Counted from the stretch's first letter, positions 11,200 through 22,479 are shown. The stretch: 64,000 bases of DNA from Hermatobates lingyangjiaoensis (GCA_026182355.1 JAPFBL010000102.1:504501-568500), one strand, 5' to 3'. Made by a program: numbers and translations. The notes: generated from the letters alone by a model not told the origin.

Positions 11200-12775
11200 A
11201 ACTAATGTATATCAAAAGTACTATATACAAAGGTCGTTACCATTTTCCTAAACATCTTCTATCAAATAATTTGACAATATTAGATTACTATATCAAAATT
11301 TTTGCATATTATCTATAATGTTTGTCAGGTAACAAGTTCTGTGTATTATAATATCATGAAATCCTAACATCTAATTGGATTTTCTTCCTTAGCGTATTCA
11401 TAGTTCTCTGGAATTTCTTCATAGGTTTTTGTGAACCACAACGATTGACTATGGATTTCTATTACCTCACTTCTCAAATGTTAATTCTCTAAATGGTTAC
11501 AATTCTTGTAGCGTATTGATACAACAAATCCATAAGACATAGGTAGACTTCTTTTATTCATTTCCATGTATATAATTCTCCTCAGTTTCTTCATAGATTC
11601 ATTTGAACTTAAACGATTCATTATAATGTTGTATTATCTTAATTTTAAATGTTTAGTTTCTTGAATTGTAAACATGATAAGTTCTTTCCTCCACACCTCT
11701 CGTAACCCGCACTTCCTGTAACCAATTATCGTTTCTTCCAATCTCACCTTAAGCAGGTATGTCTCCTTCAGTTCTCTATTTCAATTATAATTTGGCTGTT
11801 TAATAAGCTGTTACCGTGTTATAATTTTATTGTTAATTAATTAACGGATAAATTATAATTAATTCATTAGCATATTCAGGGATAATTAATTATCGTTAAT
11901 TGACTCGTTAATTTTATATTTTCTTTCAATATTTTTCAATAAATTCCGCACTGTAATAAATTCCAAATATTTATGAAAGTTGATTTCGTAAACTTGATTA
12001 CTTGGTTATTTAGAATTCACTTAAAGCATCCTGTAGTACTTATCTAAGGCAATATAATAAAATAAACACTAATTTGAATTCTAAAGTTGTGGTTGTTTTA
12101 AATATTGTCTTAAAAATCCTTATAGTTAATATTTCTGTAAATATGAAAAAAGGAAAAGATAAAGTTCCTATAAAACTTGTTCCTTATATAATTTCATTAT
12201 GAAAAGTAAAGTATTAAATGTAGCATAAAAATGTTATAAGGCAGTAAAAGATCCTCCCTCTCTGTAATGTTTCTGATAGATTGAAGTGCGTATCAGTAAT
12301 AAAGGAGACACTAAAGAAAAAAATGCGTGACTCTAAAGATAATGGACAAAAATGAAATATAGTAAACGTTTTCCAAATTCACTGCAATAATAATAAAATA
12401 AATAAGGGTGGGGAGAGGGTGGCAGGTTATTGGGGGGTAGTTATAGACGATGGGAAAAAGGAGGAAAGGGCATCGAGCCACCAGAGAAATTGATTCATAC
12501 AAGATGTAATCAGGACAGTCTGGAGATAAATCTGTACGGAATTGGTTCTATATGAAAATGGAGCTTGATACGTGAGGAAACTACAGGATTGCCTTGAAAA
12601 ACATTTCCAACGGGAATCTAGATTACTGCAAATATCAGTTTAACGGAAAGAAAGAGTAGACAAAAAAAAAATGGTATGGAACAGTCTCTTTTTTTTTTTT
12701 TTACCATGTCGATAACCCTGTAGAAATGTTTATTAATTAAACGAGGACATCGGATATCTTGATCCTAACGAAGAA
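11200..12775. other. AT-rich stretch, no gene seen
   Basis: No frame of coding character. Short near-palindromes of AATTAATT type occur around 11830-11930 but no element boundary is evident. Confidence 0.55.
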
Positions 12776-12995
12776 TCTTCTAAGATGAGGTTCATTAAAG
12801 CCTGCTATTTAGCGGCACGTGGACTGGTAGAATTAATGGTAGTACGGGCATTAAATTTCTTGGCCCTTTTGCTGAGCCCAAATAATTGATTTCTCACAAA
12901 GTCCTTTATCGGCAAATGGAAAGGGAATCCCCCCTGTTCAAAGCAGTGATTCTCTCAATTAAAATTTAGCATTATACCTTTTAGAGAGTCTCTTT
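12775..12995. promoter_or_regulatory. Low-repeat, GC-richer island
   Basis: Non-repetitive sequence with balanced composition and TAAT-type homeodomain-like cores (AATTAATGG, AATAATTGA). It lies just downstream, in the - direction, of the candidate exon at 13053-13274. It could be conserved non-coding DNA or an untranslated region. Evidence is compositional only. Confidence 0.25.
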
Positions 12996-13052
12996 TGGAT
13001 TATCATACACGTTTTCTCCTAGTTTTGATCAGTCTGTTTAAAGATAACCTAC

Positions 13053-13274
13053 TTAGTGGAATTCCTCTTTCTCTTGCTAAAGAAATTTCCTTTACATCTT
13101 GAATCCTTTCAATTTGCTCAGACTTTCCTTTCATTTTCAATGCTTGAGCTACAATAGTCAGATCTCTTTTCATAGCCTCCTTATAGATATTTTCCCGCAC
13201 AATCTGACATCAAACAAGATTCTCCTCATCTCGTTTATAATTACTGTTTCAATTATTCCCTCAAAACGAGATTT
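13053..13274 (-). CDS. Candidate coding exon, possibly frameshifted; family unknown
   Basis: On the - strand a TTATTTTCAG acceptor precedes AAATCTCG at 13274. From there one frame reads KSRFEGIIETVIINEMRRIL and stops. A second frame takes over near 13208 and reads RENIYKEAMKRDLTIVAQAL, then KGKSEQIERIQDVKEISLAR, with a GTAGGT donor-like site at about 13052. Both halves look coding and charged-helical, so a 1-base indel in one exon is the simplest reading. Alternatively a GTCAG acceptor starts a shorter exon in the second frame. A small upstream coding-like piece (AVQTMRKSPEKPGTNDS) ends at a GTATAA donor-like site near 13348, but its phase does not fit. No family is recognised. Confidence 0.4.
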
Positions 13275-14985
13275 CTGAAAATAAATCAATTCAGCCATAA
13301 ATGTATTTATAATAAAATTCAATTCTAAATGAATAAAATAATTTATACCTGTACTATCATTTGTTCCTGGTTTTTCTGGTGACTTCCTCATGGTTTGAAC
13401 AGCTCTTTGTAGATTTAATAAAAGTGGTTTTTAAAGAATCTTTATCTCTTCTATGTTTATATTTTATATAACTTATAATAAATTACAGCACCATATACTA
13501 GCAACCAAAATAATTTCAAGTATACAATAGATAATTTTTAAACGATTAGGATAAATGTACACGTAGAAACAACACACAACTCACTTTCAATATTTTGACC
13601 TCGTCGTTATCAGGAGAAGTTGAAGAAGAAGAAGATAATTTATATGCATACAAGATAAATCAAGGAATCATAAGATTATTGAATCAAAAGAACTTGTATT
13701 TATGAGAGTCACTTTACTTTCCTGTATTCAAAGGAAGATCAATTTGTTTGTTTAAAAGCTCTTAGTGACATGCCTGAGTGTTCATAATGTACAAGTATAT
13801 CTATTATTATGTATGTTTGTTTAATAGCAATACTGGAATTACTACATGATAGTAGGTGCAAGCTGAATCATATTTTTAGAGAAGTAACTTAAAATATAAA
13901 GCGACAGTCCCAAGGAAAAGTGAAAAACGATTTCAAGAATAACAGTAAATATGCTTAATCATATTTAAGATATGAAATATTTCTGGCTACTTATGTATTC
14001 TATGGAGCAATATTGTATTATTTATTCAGAATTTTCGTTTTATATTCATTACTATTCCTTGCTCTGATGTTAATATAGTTTTATTTTTGTAGAATTCTGA
14101 GCATATTCTTTGTTATTTAGTTGCTTGCAGAAAAAGTGACTTCTACATTGATGAAGGCTTTTGTCATACATATCAATATTCCAACAACTATTCCTTGTCA
14201 AATGAATGAATTTCTTGTCCTATATTTTTTATTGATTTCCTACAAAGAGTAATATTTGGTATTGGTTGACAATAAATAGTGTTTTCATTCCCTTTTCTCA
14301 AGTTATTACAAAATTCCTGCATAAATTGACCATAACTTTCTGTATTCTGCTTACTGAAATCAAAAAGAAGGTATATTGTCGTAGCTATTTAAATTGTATA
14401 TTGTTTTCATTAATACTGTTGTTTCAAAATTCAATGTATACTTGAATTTTTACCCATTTTAATTTATTCCTGTAACATTCTTCTATGTTATAAAAGCTAT
14501 TGAGGGTCATGTAATTATATTTAAAAATGTGGAAAATTAACGGTTTTGGATACACTGAGATATTTTAGAAGGAGTATGTAGTAGTTGTTATTGCTCACTT
14601 CCGTTTTATTCAACTGTGGTTAAAAGGATTATTAAAGCATGTTGAACAAGAAAGAATGAGTTTAAATAACTGGTTACCATTGTAATCATCAGAAATTGTT
14701 ATGGATGCTCCATCAGGTTTTTGAATTTTCCTGCGAATAATGTTTTTCAATTACTTTCTGGAGCCCTATTCTGTCAATTCAAACTTGATTTCATCTGGCC
14801 GTTAGTGATGATTTGTTTAGAATGACTGCTGAAGCTTTCTTTCGACTTGACTAAGGCTGCATATGATTGTCCTAATACTTGTGAAACATAATAGCTAACT
14901 ATTCGTTTATCATATAACAATTATTGAGACAAATTCTGGTTCTTTAATAAGTTTATACAAATTTTTTCCGATAATTTATGAATCA
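13275..14985. other. AT-rich stretch, with one C-like single arm
   Basis: At 13560-13625 a reversed single arm (ACACACAACTCACTTTCAAT, ATTTTGACCTCGTCGTTATC then AGGAG) resembles family C. The rest, to 14985, shows no gene or repeat that I can support. Confidence 0.5.
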
Positions 14986-14989
14986 AAAC

Positions 14990-15110
14990 TGAAGTTTACC
15001 AGGACTCGTTCAGTTCTTCAGGTTCAAATTAAACTCTCATTGCTAACGTTATGGTTTTTATTTAAAACATTTTCTCATAGACAGAAGTATAACATATTGA
15101 AACAGAAAAA
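14990..15110 (-). mobile_element. Decayed family D arm
   Basis: It matches the reversed family D end (AATTAAACTCTCATTGC, then AACGTTATGGTTTTTATTTA, then TCATAGACAGAAG) seen at 60470-60540. The GAAACGT box has decayed to CATAACGT, so it is an old copy. Confidence 0.55.
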
Positions 15111-15240
15111 CTAAGTATTACATTAAGGAGTTTGTAGAAGAAAAATATAGTCTGTGGAATTTATTAACAACTGTCTAGTTTGAATGAATACGTGACACTG
15201 TTCATTAAATCCACAGACTAATTATTTCTTTTAAAAAAAT

Positions 15241-15480
15241 TTATATATATATAAAGATTTCACATAAACACGTGAAATAACAATCAATGATCAAACCACA
15301 ATAAGAAATGGGAAAACAAGACTAAGATCTTTCAACCGTAACAAGCGGTCTTCGTCAGAGTCAAAAACTCCCAACTCAGTTGGGTTTTTGACTCTGACGA
15401 AGACCGCTTGTTACAGTTGAAAGATCTTAGTCTTGTTTTCCCATTTCTTATTGTGGTTTGATCATTTATATATATATATA
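15241..15480. mobile_element. Family A fold-back element, copy 3
   Basis: This is a near-perfect palindrome of about 215 bp with (TA)n at both ends and its centre at about 15372-15382. Each arm holds the core CTGACGA, hairpin, GAAA, AGATCT, T. In the right arm CTGACGA is 15394-15400 and GAAA is 15419-15422. Flanking GACT and AGTC can pair as stem I. The tail ends TTGTGGTTTGATCA. It encodes no protein. Confidence 0.85.
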
Positions 15481-15489
15481 TGAATATAT

Positions 15490-15576
15490 ATATATGAAGA
15501 CGGTTCAACCGAAAACTAGAGACTGTAAGTGTGTGTTTTTAATTTCTCTATGTTTCTTTATGTACATTGAACTGTA

Positions 15577-15590
<14 letters not shown>
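15490..15590 (+). mobile_element. Family B single copy
   Basis: It starts GAAGACGGTTCAACCGAAAA and runs through GAGACTGTAAGTGTGTGTTT to TGTACATTGAACTGTATC, ending in (TA)n at 15580-15665. The CTG of the core box has been replaced by the preceding (TA)n, so the element is truncated inside the core. Confidence 0.8.
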
Positions 15591-15622
<32 letters not shown>

Positions 15623-15659
15623 TTAGATATATATATCTAATATATATAAATATATATAT

Positions 15660-16485
15660 ATATATTGAGAAAAAAACAGAAAAGAACATGTTCAACAAGG
15701 AAAAAACAGAAAAAATCATTAAGCGAATTAGTTCGAAAGTAAAAGAGAACGAGAAATGTAACAAGGAGACAGAATTATTTCGTATAACGACTTATCAACA
15801 TTCAAAAAAAAAAAACAAAACAAAACTGGATCGAAGTTTGATTTTCATATGTTATAGCGATTGGATCTCTATGCTGAGTGGGTATCCGTTGGGATTTTTA
15901 CAAATACTCTCTCATTACTTATTCTGAGTTATTCCGGCAAGAACCCTAAGGGGATTGGGTTTGAATAATTGCCAAATTATTCATTTAATCATCTGACAAG
16001 TTTAATTCTTCAAAGTGTCTTTGAAATAGAGCTTTAATTGTGTTCTTTCTTGATTAAAATAACATGCGGATTTTTTATTATTTCTTTTGCAGTGACTTTA
16101 ATTATATGTTGACTTAATTACAGTTAACTTTTAATAAATGTTAATGCATATGTTTTATATAAATTAATCTTTTAAAACAATCACTTTTTAACAATTTCAT
16201 TAATCCTCTCATCCTGTTATCTTTCTTCTTAGATATTCCTTATAAAGTTTTTTGTACCACTTTAAATATTCGAGTGATACTGCATGTGTGTTTAAAATTT
16301 TTGTTCATGAACATATTTATTTTACAAAAGATGTTGTAAACGCAATCAAACGTTGGTTGGTCTAGAAGGTTTTATTGAAATCTGAATAAATAATTTTCCG
16401 ATTACTTGTTACATTTTTATTCAATTACATCCACGGTCAATACTTCAAGTAAAACTAGATTTAACAAAAGAACACCCATTAAGGA
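15660..16485. other. AT-rich stretch with Lys-rich short ORF
   Basis: A Lys-rich frame (15688-15927) begins right after the TA repeat. It includes EKTEKIIKRISSKVKENEKC, which is coiled-coil-like but low in complexity. It might be a further PLE N-terminal scrap because those also abut (TA)n here, but no conserved motif is present. The rest shows no gene. Confidence 0.35.
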
Positions 16486-16489
16486 AATC

Positions 16490-16790
16490 ACAGAAACCCC
16501 TACAATATTTCGCCATCGTCGTCATCAAGTAGAGAGATAAAAAAGTGAGTTACTCCGAAGACAGGTGACGAATATTTATAATGTAATGGTGATAAATTAT
16601 TATATATATATATATACAAATAAAAGAAACGGACCAGGGGACTTTTTAAATAAAATAAATTCAAAACGAAGGAAACACACAGAAAGACACAGACAAAACT
16701 CACATCGATATTTCGATGTGAGTTTTGTCTGTGTCTTTCTGTGTGTTTCCTTTGTTTTGAATTTATTATATATATATTTGTAAATGTAGG
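16490..16790. mobile_element. Family C fold-back with (TA)n insert
   Basis: A reversed core (TTTCGCCATCGTCGTCATCA, 16507-16526) is followed by (TA)n and a reversed GGAAACACACAGAAAGACAC tail. Then comes a tight palindrome around ATCGATATTTCGAT (about 16703-16716) and the forward tail GTGTCTTTCTGTGTGTTTCC, ending in (TA)n. Confidence 0.75.
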
Positions 16791-16861
16791 TAGCAGTCCA
16801 TCCTGTATAGAAATATTGTTAAAAATGTGACCATATTTGGCTGAAACTCGCTTCTTTATAA

Positions 16862-17060
16862 GTTTCTCCAGTTTTTAATATATATATATATATATATTAT
16901 ATATATTGTCGGAAGGGGACACTCGCTTTCACTCGCACTCCTGATCACATGTACCTCTTCTACTTCCCTTCTACTCTCTTCCTGATGACCAACTTCAGTT
17001 CGAAATATTGATCCAGGGTTCTCGTTTCTTTTATGTGTTGTCTTTTTCATTTATTTATTT
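16862..17060 (+). mobile_element. Family H element after (TA)n
   Basis: Following (TA)n and a (T/C)-rich lead, 16980-17010 reads CTGATGA, CCAACTTCAGTTC, GAAA, ATAT, T. This is the same order as the copies at 62262-62293 and 62440-62470 on the opposite strand. The tail contains GGGTTCTCGTTTCTTTTATG. Confidence 0.65.
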
Positions 17061-17093
17061 GTCAGTTTTGACTGTTTAGTATTTTTATTTATA

Positions 17094-17296
17094 TATATCA
17101 GGATTTTAAATAAACACCTGAAATAATAATGAATGATCAAACTACAATATGAGATGGGAAAACAAGAATACGATCTTTCAACCGTAACAAGCGGTCTTGT
17201 TACTTCAGTTGGGTTTTTAACTCTGACGAAGACCGCTTATTACGGTTGAAAGATCTTATTCTTGTTTTCCCATTTCATATTGTAGTTTGATCATAT
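17094..17296. mobile_element. Family A fold-back, copy 4
   Basis: Inverted arms of about 95 bp, a short centre (ACTTCAGTTGGGTTTTTAAC) and (TA)n on the right. The forward core is CTGACGA, AGACCGCTTATTACGGTT, GAAA, GATCTT. Confidence 0.8.
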
Positions 17297-17319
17297 ATAT
17301 ATATATTACTAAATAATCA

Positions 17320-17480
17320 CAATAAACACGTGATGAAAACTAATGAAAGTATAAGCAACAACATTGCTCACTGAGCAATAGAGTTGCTCTCTGATGACGT
17401 ATATTTGAAAGGCCTTAGAGCACATTTTCTGTGTCGTTTTTACTTTTTCCTTGTGGCTTATACTTTCATATATATATATA
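17320..17480. mobile_element. Family L: hammerhead-like core with strong stem I
   Basis: CTGATGA at 17391-17397, GAAA at 17407-17410, palindrome AGGCCT at 17410-17415, then T. The bases just outside, GCTCT (17386-17390) and AGAGC (17417-17421), pair perfectly as stem I. Stem II is weak here. An outer inverted pair (GAAAGTATAAGC / GCTTATACTTTC) frames it, and (TA)n lies on both sides. Confidence 0.6.
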
Positions 17481-17490
17481 TATATATATA

Positions 17491-17608
17491 AAAGGATTTC
17501 ACATAAACAGGTGAAATAACACTCAATGATCAAACCACAATAAGAAATGGGAACACAAGACTAAGATCTTTCAACCGTAACAAGCGGTCTTCGTCAGAGT
17601 CAAAAACC
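17491..17608 (-). mobile_element. Family A single reversed arm, copy 5
   Basis: It runs from (TA)n through the reversed tail to CAACCGTAACAAGCGGTCTT and CGTCAGAGTCAAAAACC. The core is intact on the - strand. The second arm is missing. Confidence 0.8.
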
Positions 17609-17619
17609 TAATGGTTTTG

Positions 17620-18430
17620 TATAAAATATAAGAGATTTTATTTTTTTTTTAGAAAAATAAAGAAATCAGAATATTTCTTTTAAAAATAAAAATAACATGT
17701 AGTTTTTCTAAGTTTTTATAATAAGGTAAAAAAGGTTTAACTGAGTATAATATCATTTCTTTTATACATTGTTATAGTAGATACATAAAGAATTATATTA
17801 CTGATTGCATACTACTTTCAAAAAATTAAATGTGTATTTTTAAGGTTTTGGTATAATTTATTCTACGATCTGTTTTCGAATGAAATGGTTTGAGCTAGGG
17901 AAATATACGACTATAATTTCTTGCTTTATAATGATAGGAAGGATAGTATAATTTGTATGTTGCGATGTTTGCATACAAATTGACTATTATATTGATTCGT
18001 GAACCCCATTAGGAAACGTAAATTTGGTAATGTATACTACTAAGTCAAGCGGAATGGATCAATTCCAAGACAAAGGCTTTGAAATTTACTGAGGAAAACA
18101 CATTTCTTCTATCCACACATTTATCAGTTCCATTATTTGCGTGATTGGTTTAAAGACATATCTACTAGTTTGACAAAATTAATATTTATGATATATAAAT
18201 ATAATATAAATCAACTTTTAGAAAAAGAAGCACTTAAATTTAGAAAATTTATTTTAAGTATTTACATTATTATGGAATTGTAATTTCCAATTACAAATTG
18301 TAAATAATGAATATTTATCTTTAACATTTTAACTGAAATTAAGTGGATGAACATTTGTGTATATTATTAGAAATACACTGTTGGTTGTTTATGAATATAA
18401 GCCATACATACTTCTTTGATAGTTACAGAG
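17620..18430. other. AT-rich stretch, nothing recognised
   Basis: No coding frame or repeat boundary. A (TA)n run closes it at 18438-18468. Confidence 0.5.
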
Positions 18431-18437
18431 TAGTATG

Positions 18438-18472
<35 letters not shown>

Positions 18473-18544
18473 TTTAAAAAATGAATGTCCGATTTCACAC
18501 TATTTAATTTGTTAGAAAATGTTTCTAATTTTCTAAAACTCTTT

Positions 18545-18652
18545 TCGTCAGAGTCAAAAACCCAATTGACGAAGACCGCTTGTTACGGTTGAAAGATTTT
18601 AGTTCTGTTTTCCCATTTCTTATATGAAATCTTATATATATATATATATATA
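18545..18652 (+). mobile_element. Family A short copy 6
   Basis: A reversed stub (TCGTCAGAGTCAAAAACCCAA) joins directly to GACGAAGACCGCTTGTTACG and a shortened tail ending in GTGAAATC-like sequence and (TA)n. The fold-back junction has removed CT of the forward CTGACGA box. Confidence 0.75.
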
Positions 18653-19115
18653 TAGGTGTATAATGTAATCGGGATTCGGTCAATTTTCCAGGATCAAAAT
18701 CAAACTCTCAATGCCGACGTTTCGGTTTTATTTATAACATTTTTCATAGGCCTACAAACAAAGGATGACAAGAAATCATATATAAACATCAACATATAAC
18801 TAACATCAAAATGGAATATTACAGTTGTGAAAAAACAAAAATATATATACAAGTAGAAGTAATAGAAAAGCAATAAACATTTTTATGAACTTACAGAAGT
18901 CAGAATTTTTTAATTAGAAAAATAATAAAATTTACATTATATAAAATGAAGTAACAATAGATAGTTAGTGAACCAACATCTTAACTGGTTAAAAACTTGG
19001 ACCAGACTAACTGATTACAATTACATGAAAACCGAAACACTGTTCACTCAAAGTACACAAAGAACACCTATTCTATCCAACGGTTGATATATTATTGAAT
19101 TTGTTGTATAAATAT
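18653..19115. mobile_element. Family D element, - orientation copy with internal sequence
   Basis: The left end reads GGTGTATAATGTAATCGGGA, then the reversed core (GCCGACGTTTCGGTTTTAT, about 18712-18730) and CATAGGCCTACAAAC. About 330 bp of internal sequence (ACATCTTAACTGGTTAAAAA) is shared in reverse order with the copy at 55340-55820. Its right end reads TCCAACGGTTGATATATTAT and reaches (TA)n. Confidence 0.75.
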
Positions 19116-19117
19116 AT

Positions 19118-19300
19118 ATATATAAAGACTTTAAAATAAACACATGAAATAACAATCAATGACCAAACCAAAATATGAAATGAAAAAAAAAGACTAAGGT
19201 CTTTCAAGCGTAACAAGTGGTTCCGTCATAGTCAAAAACCCAACTGAAGCCCTGACCTTAGTCTTTTTTTCCCACTTCATTTGGCGGTTTGATCATATAC
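19118..19300. mobile_element. Family A fold-back, diverged copy 7
   Basis: The reversed tail (AAACACATGAAATAACAATC) and arms are recognisable. The centre has lost the core half of the right arm (AACTGAAGCCCTGACCTTAG). (TA)n flanks the left side. Confidence 0.7.
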
Positions 19301-19309
19301 TCGTATATT

Positions 19310-19990
19310 ATGAAGTCCAAACCACAATGATTCCTTGTGGAGGTTGTGATACTTGATAAACAGTCAAAACTTTACTTACTAGAGTAATGCAACTTTATTC
19401 TATTGGGAGGCAAGAAAAGCAAATGCTTTGGTTCAACATATTAAGTTAAGCAATCACTCCATAAAATGTGATGATTCCAAGGAATTGATTTTCTCTCGTC
19501 TGATGTTGAATGAACCTTGGTATAAAGTGCCCTAATTAAATATCAGTTTGAAGAGTTCATCATTATAAGTCATGGACTATTTAGACTAGATGAATTTTTA
19601 ATTCAAGGCATAGTTTGGAAAATTAGACGTGTGGGGGGTAATCTTCAAAATGTGTCTTTGGACATGAGCTCTGACCAGATTATTGCTTCTAATCACATAG
19701 CTTAATGTTTTGTTTAATTTCTTTTCTGTCTCCTTGTTGTATTGTTCCTTTTTTATATTATTGGTTTTTCTGTTTCTCTGGTAAACCTACTATGGGTACC
19801 ACCGCCAGAATGTATGAATATAGGTTAGTTATATTCTTTTATATCGTCAGGGAAACTGATAAGGAAGCGATCTATTATTTTCATCACTTACCGCAATTCG
19901 TTTCGTCGACTGGTTAGTAATGCCATTAACCGATTTCGTGATAAGTTTAGCAAGCTCTTAATAAAGGCTTGTTTTTGGCCTAGACCCTGA
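19310..19990. other. No supported gene
   Basis: A 70-codon frame at 19705-19917 (GKPTMGTTARMYEYR) has no splice signals that fit and is not recognised. The rest is AT-rich. Confidence 0.4.
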
Positions 19991-19999
19991 GACTGTTGG

Positions 20000-20300
20000 C
20001 TGAAGGTTGACTTTGAAATGAGCTAAAGGCGTCTTCTTTGTTACCCTGCCTGGAAGCCCTGACAAGTCTATCAGTCAAAGCTGGCTGAGCAGCTCCTTTG
20101 TACAGGACGTTTCGTTCCGAGTGGTCGAAGCTTTGTGAGAACCCTGTACTCTCTTCTCACATCGGTGACTCATTGAACTGGTCTCTTAAAAAAAAAAAAA
20201 AAAAGAAAAAAAGACGAACAGTAGATGTCCGTGACGCGTTCCGTGGATTAGTTCCCGGGAATTGAGTCATCTCGGGACGCCGTTTTTCTCTATTACATTG
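20000..20300. promoter_or_regulatory. GC-richer low-repeat island
   Basis: Balanced composition around an A-run at 20189-20210. It includes AAGCTGGCTGAGCAGCTCC and a TGAGTCA AP-1-like box near 20263. It is non-coding as far as the frames show. Conservation is unknown. Confidence 0.25.
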
Positions 20301-20619
20301 TGTTTTCCGCTATTGTTAGAGTAAATGAGCTTCACAGAAAATCGATACAGTTTCATTTCAGACAACGTCATAATGGAACATTTTCTGGTTCGAATTGACT
20401 GTTGGTTTCGAGTTCTTCTTTTTTTTTTTCAAGATATATTACTTCTTCAGTTATATTTTATTTCTTCTTATTGTGTTCTACACAAAAGGACACGGTTTTA
20501 CTAAACATTTTTACTTATTCAATCAATCAAGCAGCCAAATTTTTGAAAAGATGAATGTAAAATTTTAATTAATCTAACCTGTCTGTGCGGAGACCTAATT
20601 TAAGCTAATTTAATTAATA

Positions 20620-20785
20620 TATGAAACTTATCATATATTTCGCACAGTGTAAAGAAAGAAACTTACAAACTCAATTTTTTGGGCGACCGTCTTCAGTAAA
20701 GTATGAGACGGATGAAGATTGCTTACCTGAAAATTTGAGTTTGTAAGTGTGTTTCTTTACTCTGTGTGTTACTTTTCTTCATCTC
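20620..20785. mobile_element. Family E fold-back, related to family B
   Basis: The reversed arm GAAACTTACAAACTC, then GACCGTCTTCAG, opposes the forward arm ACCTGAAAATTTGAG, then TTTGTAAGTGTGTTTCTTTA. The - strand CTGAAGACGGTC matches the family B core start, and GTAAGTGTGTTT matches the family B tail. Confidence 0.65.
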
Positions 20786-21735
20786 GTATTTTATCCACTT
20801 TTGATCGTCTTTCCGATCTTATAGTGCTCATATATTTCAAGATAGGTACCTTGGCCATTTTCCTCAAAGTTAAACCCTGTTTCACTTTTGACTTTACGAG
20901 GTACTAACTTGCAAACGAATTATAATTCATTTGAGAAAAGGAAACATTACTATTAATCTAATATGTCCTCACAATGACTTCCCCTTGCTCCTTTGAATGC
21001 TTATATGCTTTTTGGTACTCGTAAAAGTGAAGTTCACGATGAAAATGTATTTATACAAATTTTGAATTGGTCAATGGGCAGCTGTATTATATCGCCAATT
21101 TAATTAAGTGTTTGAAACCTAAAGGGTAACTAAATAATCCTATAAAAGCCTTCATTGACTTTATAAATTGGAAGATTGTGCCAGCTCTCTAGTGATACTC
21201 CCATCTCCGAGTAACTCCTTGCGGTAGTAAAATCTTACTATGTAGTAGTAAAGTTACAGTAATAGCATTGTGAGTTCATGCCTTACTATATAACTAGAGT
21301 AATCTTCTGATTATGATTATTGACGAAATATAGAACAACTTTTTTTTGAAGTAGTATATATGTTTATTTTGTTAGCAAAAACGGTTATTGACTTTAATTT
21401 TACCTAGAACAGTTTATTTAAGATTTTATCTTCTACAGTATTTCAAAAATTTTATATGTCTTTTGCTAACTTATTTTAAGGAATAAGGGTAACTCAATAC
21501 AAAATTCCATGAAATTTTGAGGAATTAGTGAAAAAGACAAAACGCATAAGGTGCTACTAATTGTCACTCTGGAATGCGTGTGTCATAATCGTGTTGAAAT
21601 ACGAACCGACGTAAAAATAATTTTTGCATACATGATTTCACTAGAAATTATTTTTAAATTGTATTGTTTTTTAAGAAATATACTGTAAAAATAATTGATT
21701 ATGACCAATTATAAGTTTTATAGTTGTTCATGAAG
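20786..21735. other. AT-rich stretch, no gene seen
   Basis: Short A/T runs only. No element ends were found. Confidence 0.5.
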
Positions 21736-21739
21736 TAAG

Positions 21740-21990
21740 CAGGTAATTACAATTACCTGATTAAACTTATTTCTCATTCCTACTAGTAATTTGCAGGTGA
21801 TTGTCTTTGCTTCATTAATTGTCCTTTATTTGGTTTGGCGGAAAATTATGAGCCTTTGTTTCTGTGATTAGCTGATCGTTATTTTATTTTAATTGACAAT
21901 TGTTAAACCTCTTTTGTTTAATTGTTTTGATTGTCCTTTGTTGTTTAGGGATTAATGAGCAATAAAAATCGATAGCTGAAGTGAGCTGAA
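21740..21990. promoter_or_regulatory. Possible enhancer-like low-repeat block
   Basis: SOX-type ATTGTCCTTTGTTG occurs at about 21929-21942 and a similar ATTGTCCTTTATT upstream at about 21818. Homeodomain-type TTAATTG and ATTAATGAG, and Abd-B-like CAATAAAAA, lie within 250 bp. Motif clusters of this kind occur by chance in AT-rich DNA, so support is weak. Confidence 0.25.
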
Positions 21991-22055
21991 TTATGAGTTT
22001 CATTACAGAATGAGTTTCTTGAAGATCTTCTGCCTACCGCTCCTCTGGATGAACT

Positions 22056-22403
22056 CTAAATTCTCTCTCTCTCACTCCCTCCCTCCCTCTCACTATCTCT
22101 CTCCCTCTCTCTCCTTCTCTCCCTCCCATTATCTCTCTCCCCCTCCCACTACCTCTCTCCTCCTTTCCCTCCAACCCTCCCTCCCACTATCTCTCTCATC
22201 CTCTCCCTCCCTCCCTCCCACTATCTCTCTCCCTCCCCTCCCTCCCACTATCTCTCTCCCTCCCCTCCCTCCCACTATCTCTCTCCCTCCCCTCCCTTCC
22301 ACTATCTCTCTCCCACGACCTTTCTCCCTCCCCTCCCTCACACTATCTCTCTTCCTCCGTCCCTCACTTTCACTATCTCTCTCATCCTCTCTCCCCCTCA
22401 CTC

Positions 22404-22438
<35 letters not shown>

Positions 22439-22440
22439 AA
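22056..22440. repeat. CT-rich microsatellite/minisatellite (CCCTCCCACTATCTCTCT)
   Basis: A (CT)n and CCCTCCC tract contains about eight units close to CCCTCCCACTATCTCTCTCC and ends in pure (CT)n at 22406-22434. Long Ser/Leu/Pro-rich frames on + and Arg/Glu/Gly-rich frames on - are consequences of the repeat. Confidence 0.9.
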
Positions 22441-22479
22441 GCTTACACAGTACCTTCTCACTTACAGGGTTTCTTGATT

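Noticed and set aside
15241..15480. Classical MITE (DNA transposon derivative)
   Set aside because: It has inverted arms, but the ends merge into (TA)n without defined termini and the arm contains a hammerhead-like core, which fits a PLE origin better. A MITE origin is not fully excluded.
17375..17425. Random occurrence of CTGATGA...GAAA elsewhere in AT-rich DNA
   Set aside because: Isolated boxes without a palindrome after GAAA or a repeat context were not counted.
22010..22477. 155-codon frame on + and 110-codon frame on -
   Set aside because: Both come from the CCCTCCC/(CT)n repeat. Composition is only Ser, Leu, Pro or Arg, Glu, Gly.
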